64,000 bases of DNA from Rotaria sordida (taxonomy: Eukaryota; Rotifera; Eurotatoria; Philodinida; Philodinidae): NCBI GenBank assembly GCA_905250125.1, contig CAJNOL010000679.1:1-64000 (forward strand), read 5' to 3'. The notes beneath the pieces were generated by a model that did not search any database, was not told the DNA's origin, and saw nothing but the letters and a program-made list of their open reading frames with translations. Shown piece after piece: positions 1-11,800 of the stretch. Positions within the stretch are counted from its first letter, which is position 1. Each line of letters begins with the position of its first letter. The position numbers and the translations under genes were made by a program.

Positions 1-2373
1 GTACGTGCTGTATCATCAATTGATACACAAGAAAAATCTCGTTCAATTATTCCTGATACAAATGCATTAATTAAACAAATACAAAATTCTTTAAGTCGAA
101 ATTCTTTACATGATACAAAAAAACATTCACCATTATCAATATCAACAAAAGATTTACGTACATTTGTTTCATCATCATATTCACCATCAGATGAAAATAT
201 TATTGATGATGATGATCAATCATTTAAAAGACAAGCAAGATTATCAAGAAGTTTTCATAATGTATCAGAATATAATACTAGTGATCAATATATAAAACAT
301 GATCAAAATATTACAACACGTACACAACCATCAAAATCTGTTGAAAATAATCTTAATAGCGTTAGTCAAAATCAAACAAGAAATTCACAAATTCTTTTAA
401 ATTTTCCGCCAATTGTTGCAAGTAGTTCATTTTCAGCATTACCACATTCAGAAGATAATGCAAGAATGTTGGTAAGAAAACATTAAACAGATATATTTTG
501 ATTTTTTATTTGACAAAATAGATCAATGATATCGATTTCTTTTATATTAGATAACGAGGAAAGATTCCTAAGTAATAAATCACTTTTAAGCTAAAACTAT
601 ATTCAATTGATAGGGGCTGGCGAGTAGGTAAACACCCAACAGTGGTTCGAACTATTAAGCTATTGTTGCTGAGATTTTGAATGTTTAATGGATATTTCCT
701 GTAGGGTTCGGTTTTCAAGCGAAATCATACTTTTGAATTTTGGCCTGAAACTTTGTTCATATAAAGACATCGATTAGACTAGTTACCGTAGAAAAAAATT
801 CTACTATAAATTCGAAATCTTAGCAACAAAGGCTTAGTAGTTCGAATCACTCTCCTCGTAAAACTTTAGACCTGATTATATACCACAGATTTTCTTATTT
901 TTAATTCTTATATCTATCTTTTAGATGATAAAACTATGATGGTTTTGGATAGTTTTTGATCGGAAAGCCATAATAGCTGAATTTCATAAAAAAATACACT
1001 AAAAGTTTTCGGAGATCCAGAGATCTGAATCTATATGGAACTTTTTCTCGTTTGAAAAAAGTTTAGTTCTCATGATTTATAAAACTCAGCTATTTTCTTG
1101 AAATAGATCTCCTGAAATCAAAATAAATCTAAGATCATCATCTTCATCTTTATTCTATATGTGCATATCTAGACTAGTACAACGCTCTACCTAAGACCGG
1201 TGACATCAAGGATCACTGTGCCCATTGCATTCCTAAATAATTCCTGTACAGTAATTAATGGATCTTTATATAATATAGAAAGTTATATGTATTACTTTGT
1301 AATGAATATTCTTTTAGTCTATGAAATGGTATACAGGACAAGTTAGTGAAAATTCTGAAATATGTTATAATACACCTCATATTGATAATGATGATCTTCT
1401 TTATAATTATATAATGACACATAGTAATCGAGAAATTCAATTATTATTTGCACGTCTTCAAGCATCAAATGATATACGTATTCATGCAGCACTTGATGAT
1501 ATACGTTTACGTGTAGTTCAATTTGATACATCAAAATCTCCTGAAGATTTACATGTATTTATGCGTTATCTTGAATCACGATTACGTGATATAAGTAATA
1601 AAAGTTTATCATTATCATCAACAACAACAACAAGAACAACAACATCAAATCATATTAATGAACAAAGACGAATGTCTAACAGTACAACAACAAATGGATA
1701 TCATACTCAACAACAACCGGATGCATTATCAATAAAAAGTCGAACAAGTTCGACAGTGGATAAAGAAACTTCATCACAAAGACAACTTGGTCGACAACAT
1801 CTTCGATCGTCCAGTAATAGAACAGGAGGAGGAGGAGGAGGAGGAACAAATGGTCATCAACTACCTCCTCCACGACGAGGAAGTCAATCAAGTGCTAATC
1901 AAGGTATATACTATAATTAATCATTTAAATAAATAAATTATTTCAAATTTAGAAAATCCTCCTGAATTTGATGATATGTTAAATACGGTCTTAGGTTTAC
2001 CAAAGAAAGGAGTAACTACTCAAGTTCAAATAAATCCTTCTTCTACTTCTCAAAAGTAAAATTAAAATGATAAATAAATATATTCTTGAAATGACATTCC
2101 TTTCTTCTTGTTTTTAGCCATGAAAAATCGACTCCTTTAGCTCAAACACAAATAGCAACAAATACAACAACTATTAATAAACTTGGACAAGATATTGGTA
2201 AACGTTTATTTGAAAGTGGTACTTATAAAGATCCTCGTCTAATTTATGATGTAAATATTATATTTAATTGATATGTTTTATACTGAAATATTTTATTCTT
2301 TTTTTTTTCTTTTGTATTGTAGGGTCCAAGAAAAAATGAGAAAGAGGAACAACCTCTTGAAACATCCGTGTGA
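1..2373 (+). CDS. Unrecognised protein, C-terminal part, PDZ-ligand end
   Basis: Five exons: 1-471, 1318-1903, 1953-2055, 2118-2250 and 2323-2373. Phases join cleanly and give 447 residues; the start lies before the window. The first exon is Ser/Asn/Gln-rich and looks disordered. Exon 2 opens with a well-ordered, probably helical block (about residues 158-250) in which DIRLRVVQF and FMRYLESRLRDI stand out, then turns into Ser/Thr-, Gln- and Gly-rich low complexity with a GGA run encoding Gly. The last exons carry KRLFESGTYKDPRLIYDGP and end in ETSV, a class I PDZ-binding C-terminus, which suggests a scaffold or cortical protein. I do not recognise the family. Intron 1 (846 bp) holds repeat sequence; the other introns are about 50-70 bp. 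Confidence 0.75.
472..1317 (+). repeat. Repeat-filled intron of the first gene
   Basis: This 846-bp intron is over ten times longer than its neighbours. At about 545-605 it contains a stretch similar to the foldback family found at 32574 and 63219 (the shared core is around AAATCACTTTTAAG). At 640-669 and 819-850 there is an imperfect inverted repeat of roughly 30 bases, about 26 of which match. It appears to be an inserted, decayed mobile element. Confidence 0.55.
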
Positions 2374-4440
2374 TAAAAAATATTATTTGCTTTTGAATTC
2401 AAAAGCAAATGAATTTAATATCATTATGGAATGTTTTTTTTGGAATTGTGTGCAATTTATGTTTCTCTTTCTCTACTGTGATATATATATTTATAATTTT
2501 TGACAATTTATCTTCTCTACGAAAAATAGAATATTGAATCACAGAGAATGACTCTGTGTATGGTTTATTTTATTTTTTAACTCGGTGTCGCTTGTTTATG
2601 TATAGACGACGCGTTTTCTTCATATTTGTTTTTTTTTTTTATCAATCCGAACCAATTTAACGGACTAAGTTTGAGTTATTATACATTAACGAATTATTTT
2701 TCATTCATTCTTTTTGTTTCGTAATATATTATGCAAAAAGATCATTTTGTTTTTGATTGTATGTTTCATATGTTTCTTTCGCTTTTTTCTTACTCATTGT
2801 GTGGATGCTTTACTTGATGACCTGTTAGCTATGATTTCTCATTTAAACTTTTTGTTTTCTGTTTGGTGTCTGTGTATAAAGTTTTAGTGTGCAAGTGGAG
2901 AATATACTCTTAATTTCTGTTTGTTAAATTTTTCTTTCTTTTTTTTTTGCTACAAATTATAAACTTGCAAATATTAAATTGACTTCAGTATAAAAATTAA
3001 TTATCACTAGTAGAAAGCTATAATTTAATTGATGTAGAAATCTTTCGAAGTGTCAAATTGCTATTGACACAGAACTATATGCATTATGTAGGTGCTAATA
3101 AGCAATGAATACTCTGAAAAAGGTTCAGATTATTAATTTATCGCAGTCGAACTATGCTATTTTTAGCATAATGCCATGACCGCCTCGAAAATACAAAGAA
3201 AACTAAATTTCAATTTAAGAGTAGGCGTGAGTTTAAGTGAAGAGAAGACTCACAATCACTCTTAGGCGTGCTAGTTCAGCTTAGTCTTCTTGTACAATTT
3301 GATTTTCGTATTGCTTTCGTGATTTGTATTTGTGACCCAGTTGTAACTGGGTCAAGAAATACTAGACCGGTCTAAAAATATTGCCAAACCAGTATAAACC
3401 GGCGAATTCACAAAGGTTTTCCAGATGATAAAACTGATATTAGACGCCAAGTTTCGTTCTAAATATCTACAGATTTTTACGCTTGTATTTTCTGGAATAC
3501 TTCTGTTGCAATGAGCCATATAACAAAATAAGGGCCAACCCAAGATTGTAATCTGTCAAGAATTTTTGAACCGGTTCGATTCGACTGGTTCAAAAAACCT
3601 TTTAGACCTGTGGAAATAAGCAAAAAGTGACTGGTTTGTTTGTTCATTATTAATTGGTTAATGGGAATGGCTTCAAAAAATATTCACTTTCCTTTTGTCG
3701 CTTAGGTTTTTATAAGTCTCCAGGAAGAAACCTCATATTTTAATCTTTTATATCTGTTTGATTTCTCATAGGAAGGACGTAGTTTTAAGTACTAGACAAC
3801 GAGAATTATTCTGAGTTCGTTCTTATTTGAGAAACATGTCTTCATCTATAATACATTAGAATGTGTACTGCGTTGATTGAATAAAATGATTGTGAGAAGG
3901 AATTCTTCATAAAGAAAATCTGAATAATTTCCTGTAGAGAACCACTACAGTATCCTTAATACCTGGTTTTTTTTGTGAATGAAAAAAAATACATTTTGTA
4001 ATTAAGTATAGTTTTCTTAATTCTTGCTCTTATGAAGTATTAAACTGGGAGGTGATATAACTCTAAGATGATCGAAGCAAAATATTAAGCTTTTAAGTAA
4101 TAATATGTGTACAAATGCTAAAAATAATCAATGAACTTCAGAAATGATAGAAAATTAGTTGTGCTTGAGTGCTTTATGAATTCTATTATGCTACTTTTAT
4201 TCCGAAGAGTCCTCTAATGTCTAATGGTCTTGATTCACTTTTTTTGGAATCGATATTTGATATCCTTCAAATGTAGGATTCATATCACAAGTCACTATAT
4301 ATGAGCTGATTTGAAAAGACTCATTAAATAGCAATATTATTTAATACAAAGTCATGAAAGAAATTCATATTTATTTGCACGATTAATTATAGAAAAAATA
4401 CAAATGTCAATATTTTCGGTTACTATTCATTACCATAGGA
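2374..4440. other. Intergenic, no gene seen
   Basis: T-rich 3' flank of the upstream gene, followed by AT-rich DNA. No exon chain with coding-like codon use was found on either strand. The only strong structure is a perfect 10-bp palindrome at 3333-3354 followed by several ACCGGTCT / GAACCGGTTC-like motifs to about 3600, probably a worn repeat. Confidence 0.6.
3333..3354. repeat. Perfect short palindrome
   Basis: TGACCCAGTT, a 2-base spacer, then AACTGGGTCA. It lies at the left edge of a stretch rich in ACCGGT-type motifs (3360-3640), so it may be part of a decayed foldback repeat. Confidence 0.7.
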
Positions 4441-4476
4441 GTTCTACCAATAGTGACTATACCTAGGATCAGACAA

Positions 4477-4596
4477 CTATCTTCCATAATCATACAATGG
4501 ATCGTATCGACCGTATCCTCCACCATATCGTCAATAGAGACCGTCGTAATGAGGTCCACTCCATCTAGCATAGAAACCAAAAGGACTCCAATACAT
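4477..4596 (-). pseudogene. Gly/Tyr-rich short peptide relic
   Basis: Reading minus from the ATG at 4596 gives 21 residues rich in Trp, Tyr and Gly (MYWSPFGFYARW...), then a TGA at 4531-4533. The same frame continues with 17 residues (RYGGGYGRYDPLYDYGR) to a TAG at 4477. Upstream on the same strand there is a good splice donor (ACAAGTAAGTG, about 4675) matched by a TTCTAG acceptor near 4617, and a TATAAAAGGC box near 4750. This looks like a small GY-rich, possibly secreted peptide gene with an in-frame stop. No signal peptide is visible. It could instead be a chance GY-rich frame. Confidence 0.35.
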
Positions 4597-5573
4597 TATT
4601 TATATTATACCAGACTAGAATTAGTATAAAGATTAAAAAAAAAACTTATGAATAACTTTTATATAATGTCTACACTTACTTGTCTTTTATATATAAAGTT
4701 TGTATTTATAATATGAATGAATATAAACGAAGAAGCTGCCTGCCTTTTATACTCCATAATCTTGTGTATTTTCGTTGTTTTTATTCCGATATCGATGGTT
4801 CGAGAAAAATCAAAGAAGTAAACTTGTATTCGTTGATCACGTCCATATCAGATTTACATCTACAATTTGTCACTACCAAAAACGCAAAACCTTTAGCTAT
4901 CTAAATTTACCTGACTAATCATGCGTGATAATGCGCTTCAAAAATAACTAACTATACACATTTGCATGAGGTTTACAAAGTAAAGAAATCAATTTATCTC
5001 TGTTATTTTATTATTCAATAGAATTTGGATACAAAAAGCTAAGTTTTTTCTTCATAATATAGATTAAATTAAATTTTTTTTCAAAGTTAAATATATAAAA
5101 CAAACTAATCCATCTCATATCAAAAGCGCATCTATTCTAATACAAAGTAAGAAAACAAATGATAAATATTTTTTTGTTTTAATATCTATATTAAGACAGA
5201 AGAGAACAGTTTATCGCATAAAACTATGATGAATTTAAAAAAATCATCATAAATTTTATAGTTTCGTTGATGCTTTGATTGTTTCTCATTACTATAACTC
5301 CGTTGCCGTCGATTATAATGATATTGTTTGTTTACAAGTTGATTTGATAAATCAGACATTGTTCACTATTTTTATTCGATGTTCATTCGTATTTTGATTT
5401 AAGCTTAGATACTTCTTCAGCTTCAAGTCATTCAATTATATTTCAAGAATGACTTAGTTATTCTCATAATAAATATCAATTCTTTTACTTTGATGTTGTT
5501 TCGTTAAATAGTCAATAGGAATAATTAATTTATGAACAACTGGATCTCTTAGAGATAAAACTAATTTTTGTTG

Positions 5574-6504
5574 TTAACCGTTTCGAGTCGATTCGATTTT
5601 CCTAGAAAATAGTTTTAAAAAATTCATTTTTATGTGCATTCATCTTTCGATAAATGCACTCGTTGATCTTTCTAGTGGGGATCAACCATTTGTTTTTCTT
5701 GTTTTTGTTTGTATTATCACATAGGAGGTCTTCTTTCACATCGAACTGAATAGTTACTCAAGTTTATTTTTCTCTCTATTACATGTATTATACAGTAGGA
5801 ACGAAATAAAGAAACAAGATTTCAATTTTTTTCTTTTACATAACCACACCATGAAGCCACAAGTTATCCTCGATTACAATGAAGAAAAACAAGATACAGA
5901 TTTATCTGATCAGCTATCAGTATACTATACATGCCTCAGACGATCTGTAAAATGGTATTAAAATGTGGCATTTAAATTGATATTTGGAACAGCAATAGTT
6001 AATGCCTATTTGATTTACAAAGAAAATTATAACAGAAACCATATGACCATGCTAGTTTCGTGAAATTCTTGTACGATCTTTACTGCTTGGTACGCCATTC
6101 AAGAAGCTGAAACCTGGTCCGAAGCAACAGTCAACAAGCCAAACGAAGCGCAAACTCACTGATCATAACTCGAAGAAAAGGAAGGGTCGGACCGCGCTGT
6201 TCAAACACTATGTTGGCTGCTACGAGAAAATCAAACAACAATAATCAAGAGAAGCAAATAATGGAACAGTAAAGAAAATAAAAAACTTCTGTTCTGATTG
6301 TAGCAAATTTTATTGTCTTGGTTGTTTCAACGAGAAACACCATTCTATCCAATAAATAATTCAAACAATAGCACAGAGAGCAGACGATACATTACACATA
6401 ACCTTCTGCCTGAGGAGAAGGACAAGAAAAGTGTTTTTCTAGTCATTTTCTTTTTAAAATATAGTGGGTCTCACCGGGGGGACCCATCGACTTGAAAGGG
6501 TTAA
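5574..6504. mobile_element. Decayed piggyBac element with TTAA target sites
   Basis: Both ends are visible. The left target TTAA (5574-5577) is followed by CCGTTTCGAGTCGATTCG. The right end, read on the minus strand from the TTAA at 6501-6504, is CCCTTTCAAGTCGATGGG. The two ends share most positions as terminal inverted repeats. TTAA duplication and CCC-type termini are diagnostic of the piggyBac superfamily. The 923-bp interior holds only the C-terminal part of the transposase, so it is an internally deleted, immobile copy. It sits inside the broken gene at 5454-6797. Confidence 0.8.
5851..6355 (+). pseudogene. piggyBac transposase C-terminal remnant
   Basis: The first frame (5851 on) carries KPQVILDYNEEKQDTDLSDQ and YYTCLRRSVKWY, the conserved region of piggyBac (DDE_Tnp_1_7) transposases around the last catalytic Asp. 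A TAA follows at 5959-5961 and the frame goes on with a degraded FKLIFGTAIVNAYLIYKE. After a frameshift near 6058 the reading continues through Lys/Arg-rich sequence, another stop at 6242-6244, and the terminal Cys-rich finger CSDCSKFYCLGCFNEKH ending at 6355. Multiple stops and shifts mean it is inactive. GC content is higher than in the surroundings. Confidence 0.8.
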
Positions 6505-6797
6505 TGAAGCTGTTAGATGATCTCAATGAGATTTTGTTTTTCATCAATTGTTCGAATATAAGTGCTACACCAACAATCATAAACATAGTCGAAGGCATAA
6601 GTACCATTCGATCAACCCAATCAAACTGTAAAAAAGAAATCAATGCTTAATTTTCGTAGATTATATCTCATCTATTAATGTAAGGTTGATAATCTCGAAA
6701 ACAATAATGCAAAGCTGCTTCAGTTAATACTCTATTGAAATAAGCTGATGCTGTTAGTTTAACATATAAAGTATAAGAATCAATATGCCAAGCAGAA

Positions 6798-6841
6798 TTT
6801 TGCAGGGTATAGGGTACTAAAAACAGTCTTACCCTGCAAAA
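6798..6841. repeat. 12-bp perfect inverted repeat (hairpin)
   Basis: TTTTGCAGGGTA at 6798-6809 and TACCCTGCAAAA at 6830-6841, loop of 20 bases. It lies immediately next to the coding remnant ending at 6797 and may be the end of another inserted element. Confidence 0.7.
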
Positions 6842-8872
6842 CTCTGATACACAGATAGTAACGACGATATATATATATATGTGTTGTGGTGAAATTTAAA
6901 ATTTACTCGGTCAAAATTAAAGTTTTAATTTTGTTCAGACTAAATTGAAATTTTAATTTCGTCCAATATAATGTCAGTCAAAACTAAAATTTCAATTTCG
7001 ACTGGACTGAATTAAATTCTTTTTAATGAACAGGAAAAGGTAATGACAGATAAACAATTAAAAAGACAATCCAGGTCCATAACCACACTCACATTCGAAC
7101 CTTCAAGGCTTGAAGTGTAACAAACTCGAAGCTTTGGAATTTTGTATTATTTAGTTCGGATTTGAGATTAGCATTGATTTTGGATTTGTTTTCCAATGAC
7201 TCGCATCTTAAAAGATTTCGTAAGATAAGGTGACATTAACAATAATCTACTTTAGTATAGATATAGCACGATCAGGAAACGATTTTATGATTTGAAGCCA
7301 AATCCTTAACTATTTAGATTCGGCTTCGGACAAAAATAATATAAATATAGTTTGCGTTTCGGTAAAGGTCACTAAATTGCAAACTGTTTATGTGTATTTG
7401 ATTCAAAAGTAAAAACAAATACAAATTCCAAGATGCTTGGCATCAAATTCCAAATCTATTCTAGGTTTGTCCCACCCCTACTCTAGACCCATACTCATCC
7501 ATATGAAGAACCTTCAGAATCAAACATCTTCACCTATATTCATACCTTTTGTTATCGAAATTTTATCTTTTTCTGTTCATGAGACCAAATTTCAATTTTT
7601 ACTAGGTGAAGTTAAAATTTGACTGAATTTTAATTTTGATCATAACATAAATATTTTGATGATATACTTTCAAGCGTATTAAATACTATAATAATATTGA
7701 GAAAAGATATAGTTTTATGTTGTATAAACCAAAAAACAAGCTTTTTTTCCTGATCTATATTCAATTTGATTTTGTTTAGATTGGCGTGGATCTGTATGCG
7801 TAGAATTGTTTCAAATAAATCGAACATAAATTAATCTTGGTTTTTCTTGTTTTAGAAAAAGAATTCTTATTTAACTATTTTCTACAACTCGAAGATATTT
7901 TTCATTTAGTTTATCTGACATATATAGAAAGAAGTCGTCTGTAATCTGCAATGTTATTGCAGTGTTTCTCAAGGTTCTAAAGATTTTTCATAGGGGAAAT
8001 TAATGTCCTATATAGTTGAAGCGAATCCTATGTAGAGATGCTACTTGATCTGCACAATGGTCCATCCCTGATGATCACAGAAGAATATCTAAAAGACTGT
8101 CTTTCTATTTATTATCTTATTTTTCGAAAATATTAACTCTCTTTTTCATCCAGATGTCAGCTTTCTCATAATGACCTGATATTTACTACACGAGGTTTTT
8201 GCTGCTGAGTAAAATATTCATAGTACGAGCGGCATAAACCATAGAAATATCATAACTCGGCAAGTTCAATCGAAGATCGTTGCTCCTTTTTTGTTCCTTA
8301 GAAGTCGTTATGAACAATTCAAACATGAATAATCAATGAACAAAACAACTTGATAAATAATGATTACATCAGAACATATTATGAGTTTTCTATATTGAAT
8401 TAATTTCTTTGAAAAGTTGATCCTATTCTTTATAATAGACATTTAACACTATCCTTCAGATACATAGAAGTTATTCGAATTCTTTCTAGTAATAAATAAT
8501 TTCATCAAGTATTTTTTTTAAATAGTATAGATTAAAAAACAAGATTGAATTTTGAATTTTGTATTATTATATTTTTACTTTATCAAAATAAATATAACAT
8601 CAACAACAAAACAAAAAACAAAAACAAAACACTGTAAGACATGAATTGATGTTATAATATGTTTTCAAAAATAAAACCCGTAGACGATATTTGATCACTA
8701 AATAATTTTTTTAAAATGTATTTTGTTAAATAAAGTTTATCCAAAAAACATTTCTAAAATAAGTAAGATACTACAATTATTTTTTATCAATGAATAGACA
8801 AAAAAATAGTATTTTGTTTAGCTACAAACATACAAAATCGTAGCGAAGAACAAAAAAAAAGAAAATAATTGC
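6842..8872. other. Intergenic, AT-rich decayed repeats
   Basis: No gene seen. 6890-7010 and 7585-7645 contain related AAAATTTCAATTT / GGTCAAAATTAAAG-like segments in opposite orientation, so they may be the ends of one degraded element. A short (AT)n tract lies near 6870. 8500-8870 is A/T-rich 3' flank of the gene to the right. Confidence 0.45.
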
Positions 8873-11800
8873 TTAAAGCTTAGAAGTGCTTGACGAAATG
8901 CTAACAGACCGATCTCGATGATCTTTTAAATATTGTTGACGAGCATAGAGAGGTCGAATAGGTAACATTGTTTCAGGACTTAATTCAACAATGACATCAT
9001 TTGTCCATTGATCCTAGAAAATATAAATTTTTAAAAATAAGAAAAATAATCTTACATGTTTGTTTTTTGTTTTTTTTTTACTGTATCTGAAACTTGTTTC
9101 CATCGACAAACAACTTCATCATCACCGAGTTTACCTGAACATGTCAATATGACGAATTGATCATGGCATCTATATAGATAAATAAATTAAACATTAAAAA
9201 AAGAAAAAAGAATCATTAATATTTCTTGTTAAATTTTTTGTTTTTTTATATACTTTGTTTTACAAATACATTTGACAGGTGCATCAGATATTTTTGCTTT
9301 AAATAGAAGATTAAATGATAGTGTTGCTGATGCTTCTAATAATTTTTGTTGTTGTTTAATTGTTGTATTTGGAAATTTTATTTGTTGATTATCACGACAC
9401 CATTCTTCTGATGATATAACAGCTGGACTTGATGATTGTGTTTTTGCTGATGTTAATGTTGTACTTGTTTCATCAGAATCCATATTTCGATTTTTTTTCT
9501 CATTATCATTTGTTAAATAAGTTATTGTTGAATGATGACGTCTATGATGTCGATATGAATTTATTGAATGATCTTTTATTTTCATTGGAAAAGCAATACG
9601 ATAAAGATGACAATTTGATGAATAATCCATTTTCCAACAATCATCAGATGAATAAAATAAATCTTTCATAGCTGAATCAGATCTTGAACGAGATTTTTTT
9701 CGATTATTTACAATATTTGGTAAAACTGATATATAATGTGGAGTTGTATCATTAATCATATGATTTGTTACACTTAATGATCTTCGAAAATATTTTCTTT
9801 TTGTTGAATATATTGATGGTGATCGTATAGATTTTTTTTCAAATGAAAAATTTAATACATATATAATACCTGTTGATGTACCAATCCATAATTGTTCATT
9901 ATGTATAAGAAATGAAGTAATACGAATTTGATCTATAATACTACTCGAATTACCATCTTCATTTGAATTTAATTGAACATTTTTTTCAATAATTGTTAAT
10001 TGTTCATTTGTTTTACCAAATTTTTCAAATAAATTATTTAAACATATTGTTCCATGTAATTTACATTCTGATTGACTCCATGCTTGTAATATATTACTTG
10101 TTGATCGAAGTAATATCCATATATGATCAGAATCATCATCATCATAATAAAGTAAAGATGTTGGATCTAGACTTTCAAATGTTAAATCAATATTTGCTAG
10201 AATATCTAATGTTCTATAGATATAATTAAAAAAATATATAGAATTTCAAATATATATATTTAATTATCATGCACTACTTTTCATTGATAATTGTCATTTT
10301 ATTTGAACTTAAACACCATAATTTATCATTACGATAAGCAACTGCAGTTATAGCTGATTTATCTATAGTTATACAAAATGCTTCTTCTGGTTCATGATGA
10401 TTATATAACTAAAATAAAATGAAAAGAATTTATTTTGAATAAATTTAATTGTTGAATTTACTTCAACAATAGCTAAATTTCCATCTGATAAACCACAATA
10501 AATTCGATTACAATTAATTTTATTTAAACTAGTCATACAAAGAAGACAACTTCGTAGTCTAGTAGCCCATAGAATTTGTCTAGACAAAAAAAAACACAAA
10601 TAAAAATTAAAATCTTTTGATATTTGATTCTTTTTTTTTTCTATTTCCTTACCTTTCATCAATTGAAAAACTCAATAAAGTACCACAAAGAGTACCAACT
10701 AAGACAAGTTCACTATTGACACATGTCATACAAAATGCTCGGGAATTATACTATTCATAATAATCTCGAATTATGTTTTTTTTTTTGTACAAAAAAAAGA
10801 GCTTACCGTGACCTCAAGATCAATCATAATACCACGTTCGACACTGACTTCGAAAAGATGTAAAGAATATTGTGAACCAAATGCAATCCAAACAAGGTCT
10901 AAATAAATAAGTACGTACTATGTTAATATCAAAATTATTAATAAACATACTTCCAGGTAGAACAACAGCACAATCAAGTGTTGTTGATGATTGATTGATT
11001 TCTTGAAACTAAACAGATAAGATTATTTATTCATAGAATGATTTTTTATTTTAGGGAATAACTTACTACATAATCTCGTTTTATAAAACCATCTTTTGAT
11101 GATTGTCGTTTAAGAACATTATCTGTTAACATTTTCATCCAATAAGCTTGTTTAATAGCAATATCTTTTCGATGACAAAAAGGTTTCAAATCTTCAAAAG
11201 CAATCTATATTAAATAAGTTTAATATAAATAATTATAAAAAAAAAGAAAATCAAATTAATCTACTTTAAAAAGACTTTCAACATCAATTAAATTTTTCGT
11301 TGAATCTTTAATTTGTTTCATCATTGATATTGTATCAGTTTTAGTTAAAATACTTTCTCGATTAATAATTAAAATAGCTAATGCAAAACGAAATAAAACT
11401 TTCGCTCCTTCTAATAAAAAACAATCCCATATACGTAATAATGTTTCAAATGGTACACTATCAATAAATATAGCCATAAACCAATTTAATGTTAATGATG
11501 TTATTTCAACTTCATTGATTTCAAAATGTTGATAAATATCTGGTGCTTTTTGTTTTAAAAGATCTTTAAGAACAAATTGATCAACTTGTGCACCAATAAG
11601 ACTAGTATCATAATAATTATTTAAATGACATTCAGTTATGGCTATTAAAAGCCAAAAAGCATCTTCAGGTTCAAGTAATAAAAGTGCAACAGCAACAATA
11701 AAATTCATTCCTTGACAATAACCAATTGTTGAATTATGTAAACAAAATACTTGAAGAACTTGACGTAAATAACGTATCTAGGACATATATTTTGTTATTT

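Larger units (their letters stand above)
5454..6797 (-). pseudogene. Broken minus-strand gene split by piggyBac
   Basis: Coding-like pieces flank the transposon at 5578-6500. In minus order: about 6797-6678 (contains YFNRVLTEAALHYCFRDYQPY), an acceptor at 6626, 6625-6505 (contains FDWVDRMVLMPSTMFMIVG, one probable membrane helix), then the far side 5573-5454 (contains LSLRDPVVHKLIIPIDYL and a TAA stop). The two halves join across the TTAA target with a one-base frame offset, and the donor after DYQPY is lost, so the gene is dead. I do not recognise the family. Codon use is like the real genes nearby. Confidence 0.5.

Noticed and set aside
640-860. Possible tRNA gene
   Set aside because: Only a T-arm-like TTCGAA is present; no full cloverleaf, anticodon arm or internal promoter spacing.
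1255-1534. Minus-strand open frames opposite exon 2 of the first gene
   Set aside because: Shadows of the plus-strand coding exon; no codon bias or splice structure of their own.
6313-6495. Plus-strand open frame across the piggyBac finger
   Set aside because: It is an off-frame reading of the transposase C-terminus and terminal repeat.
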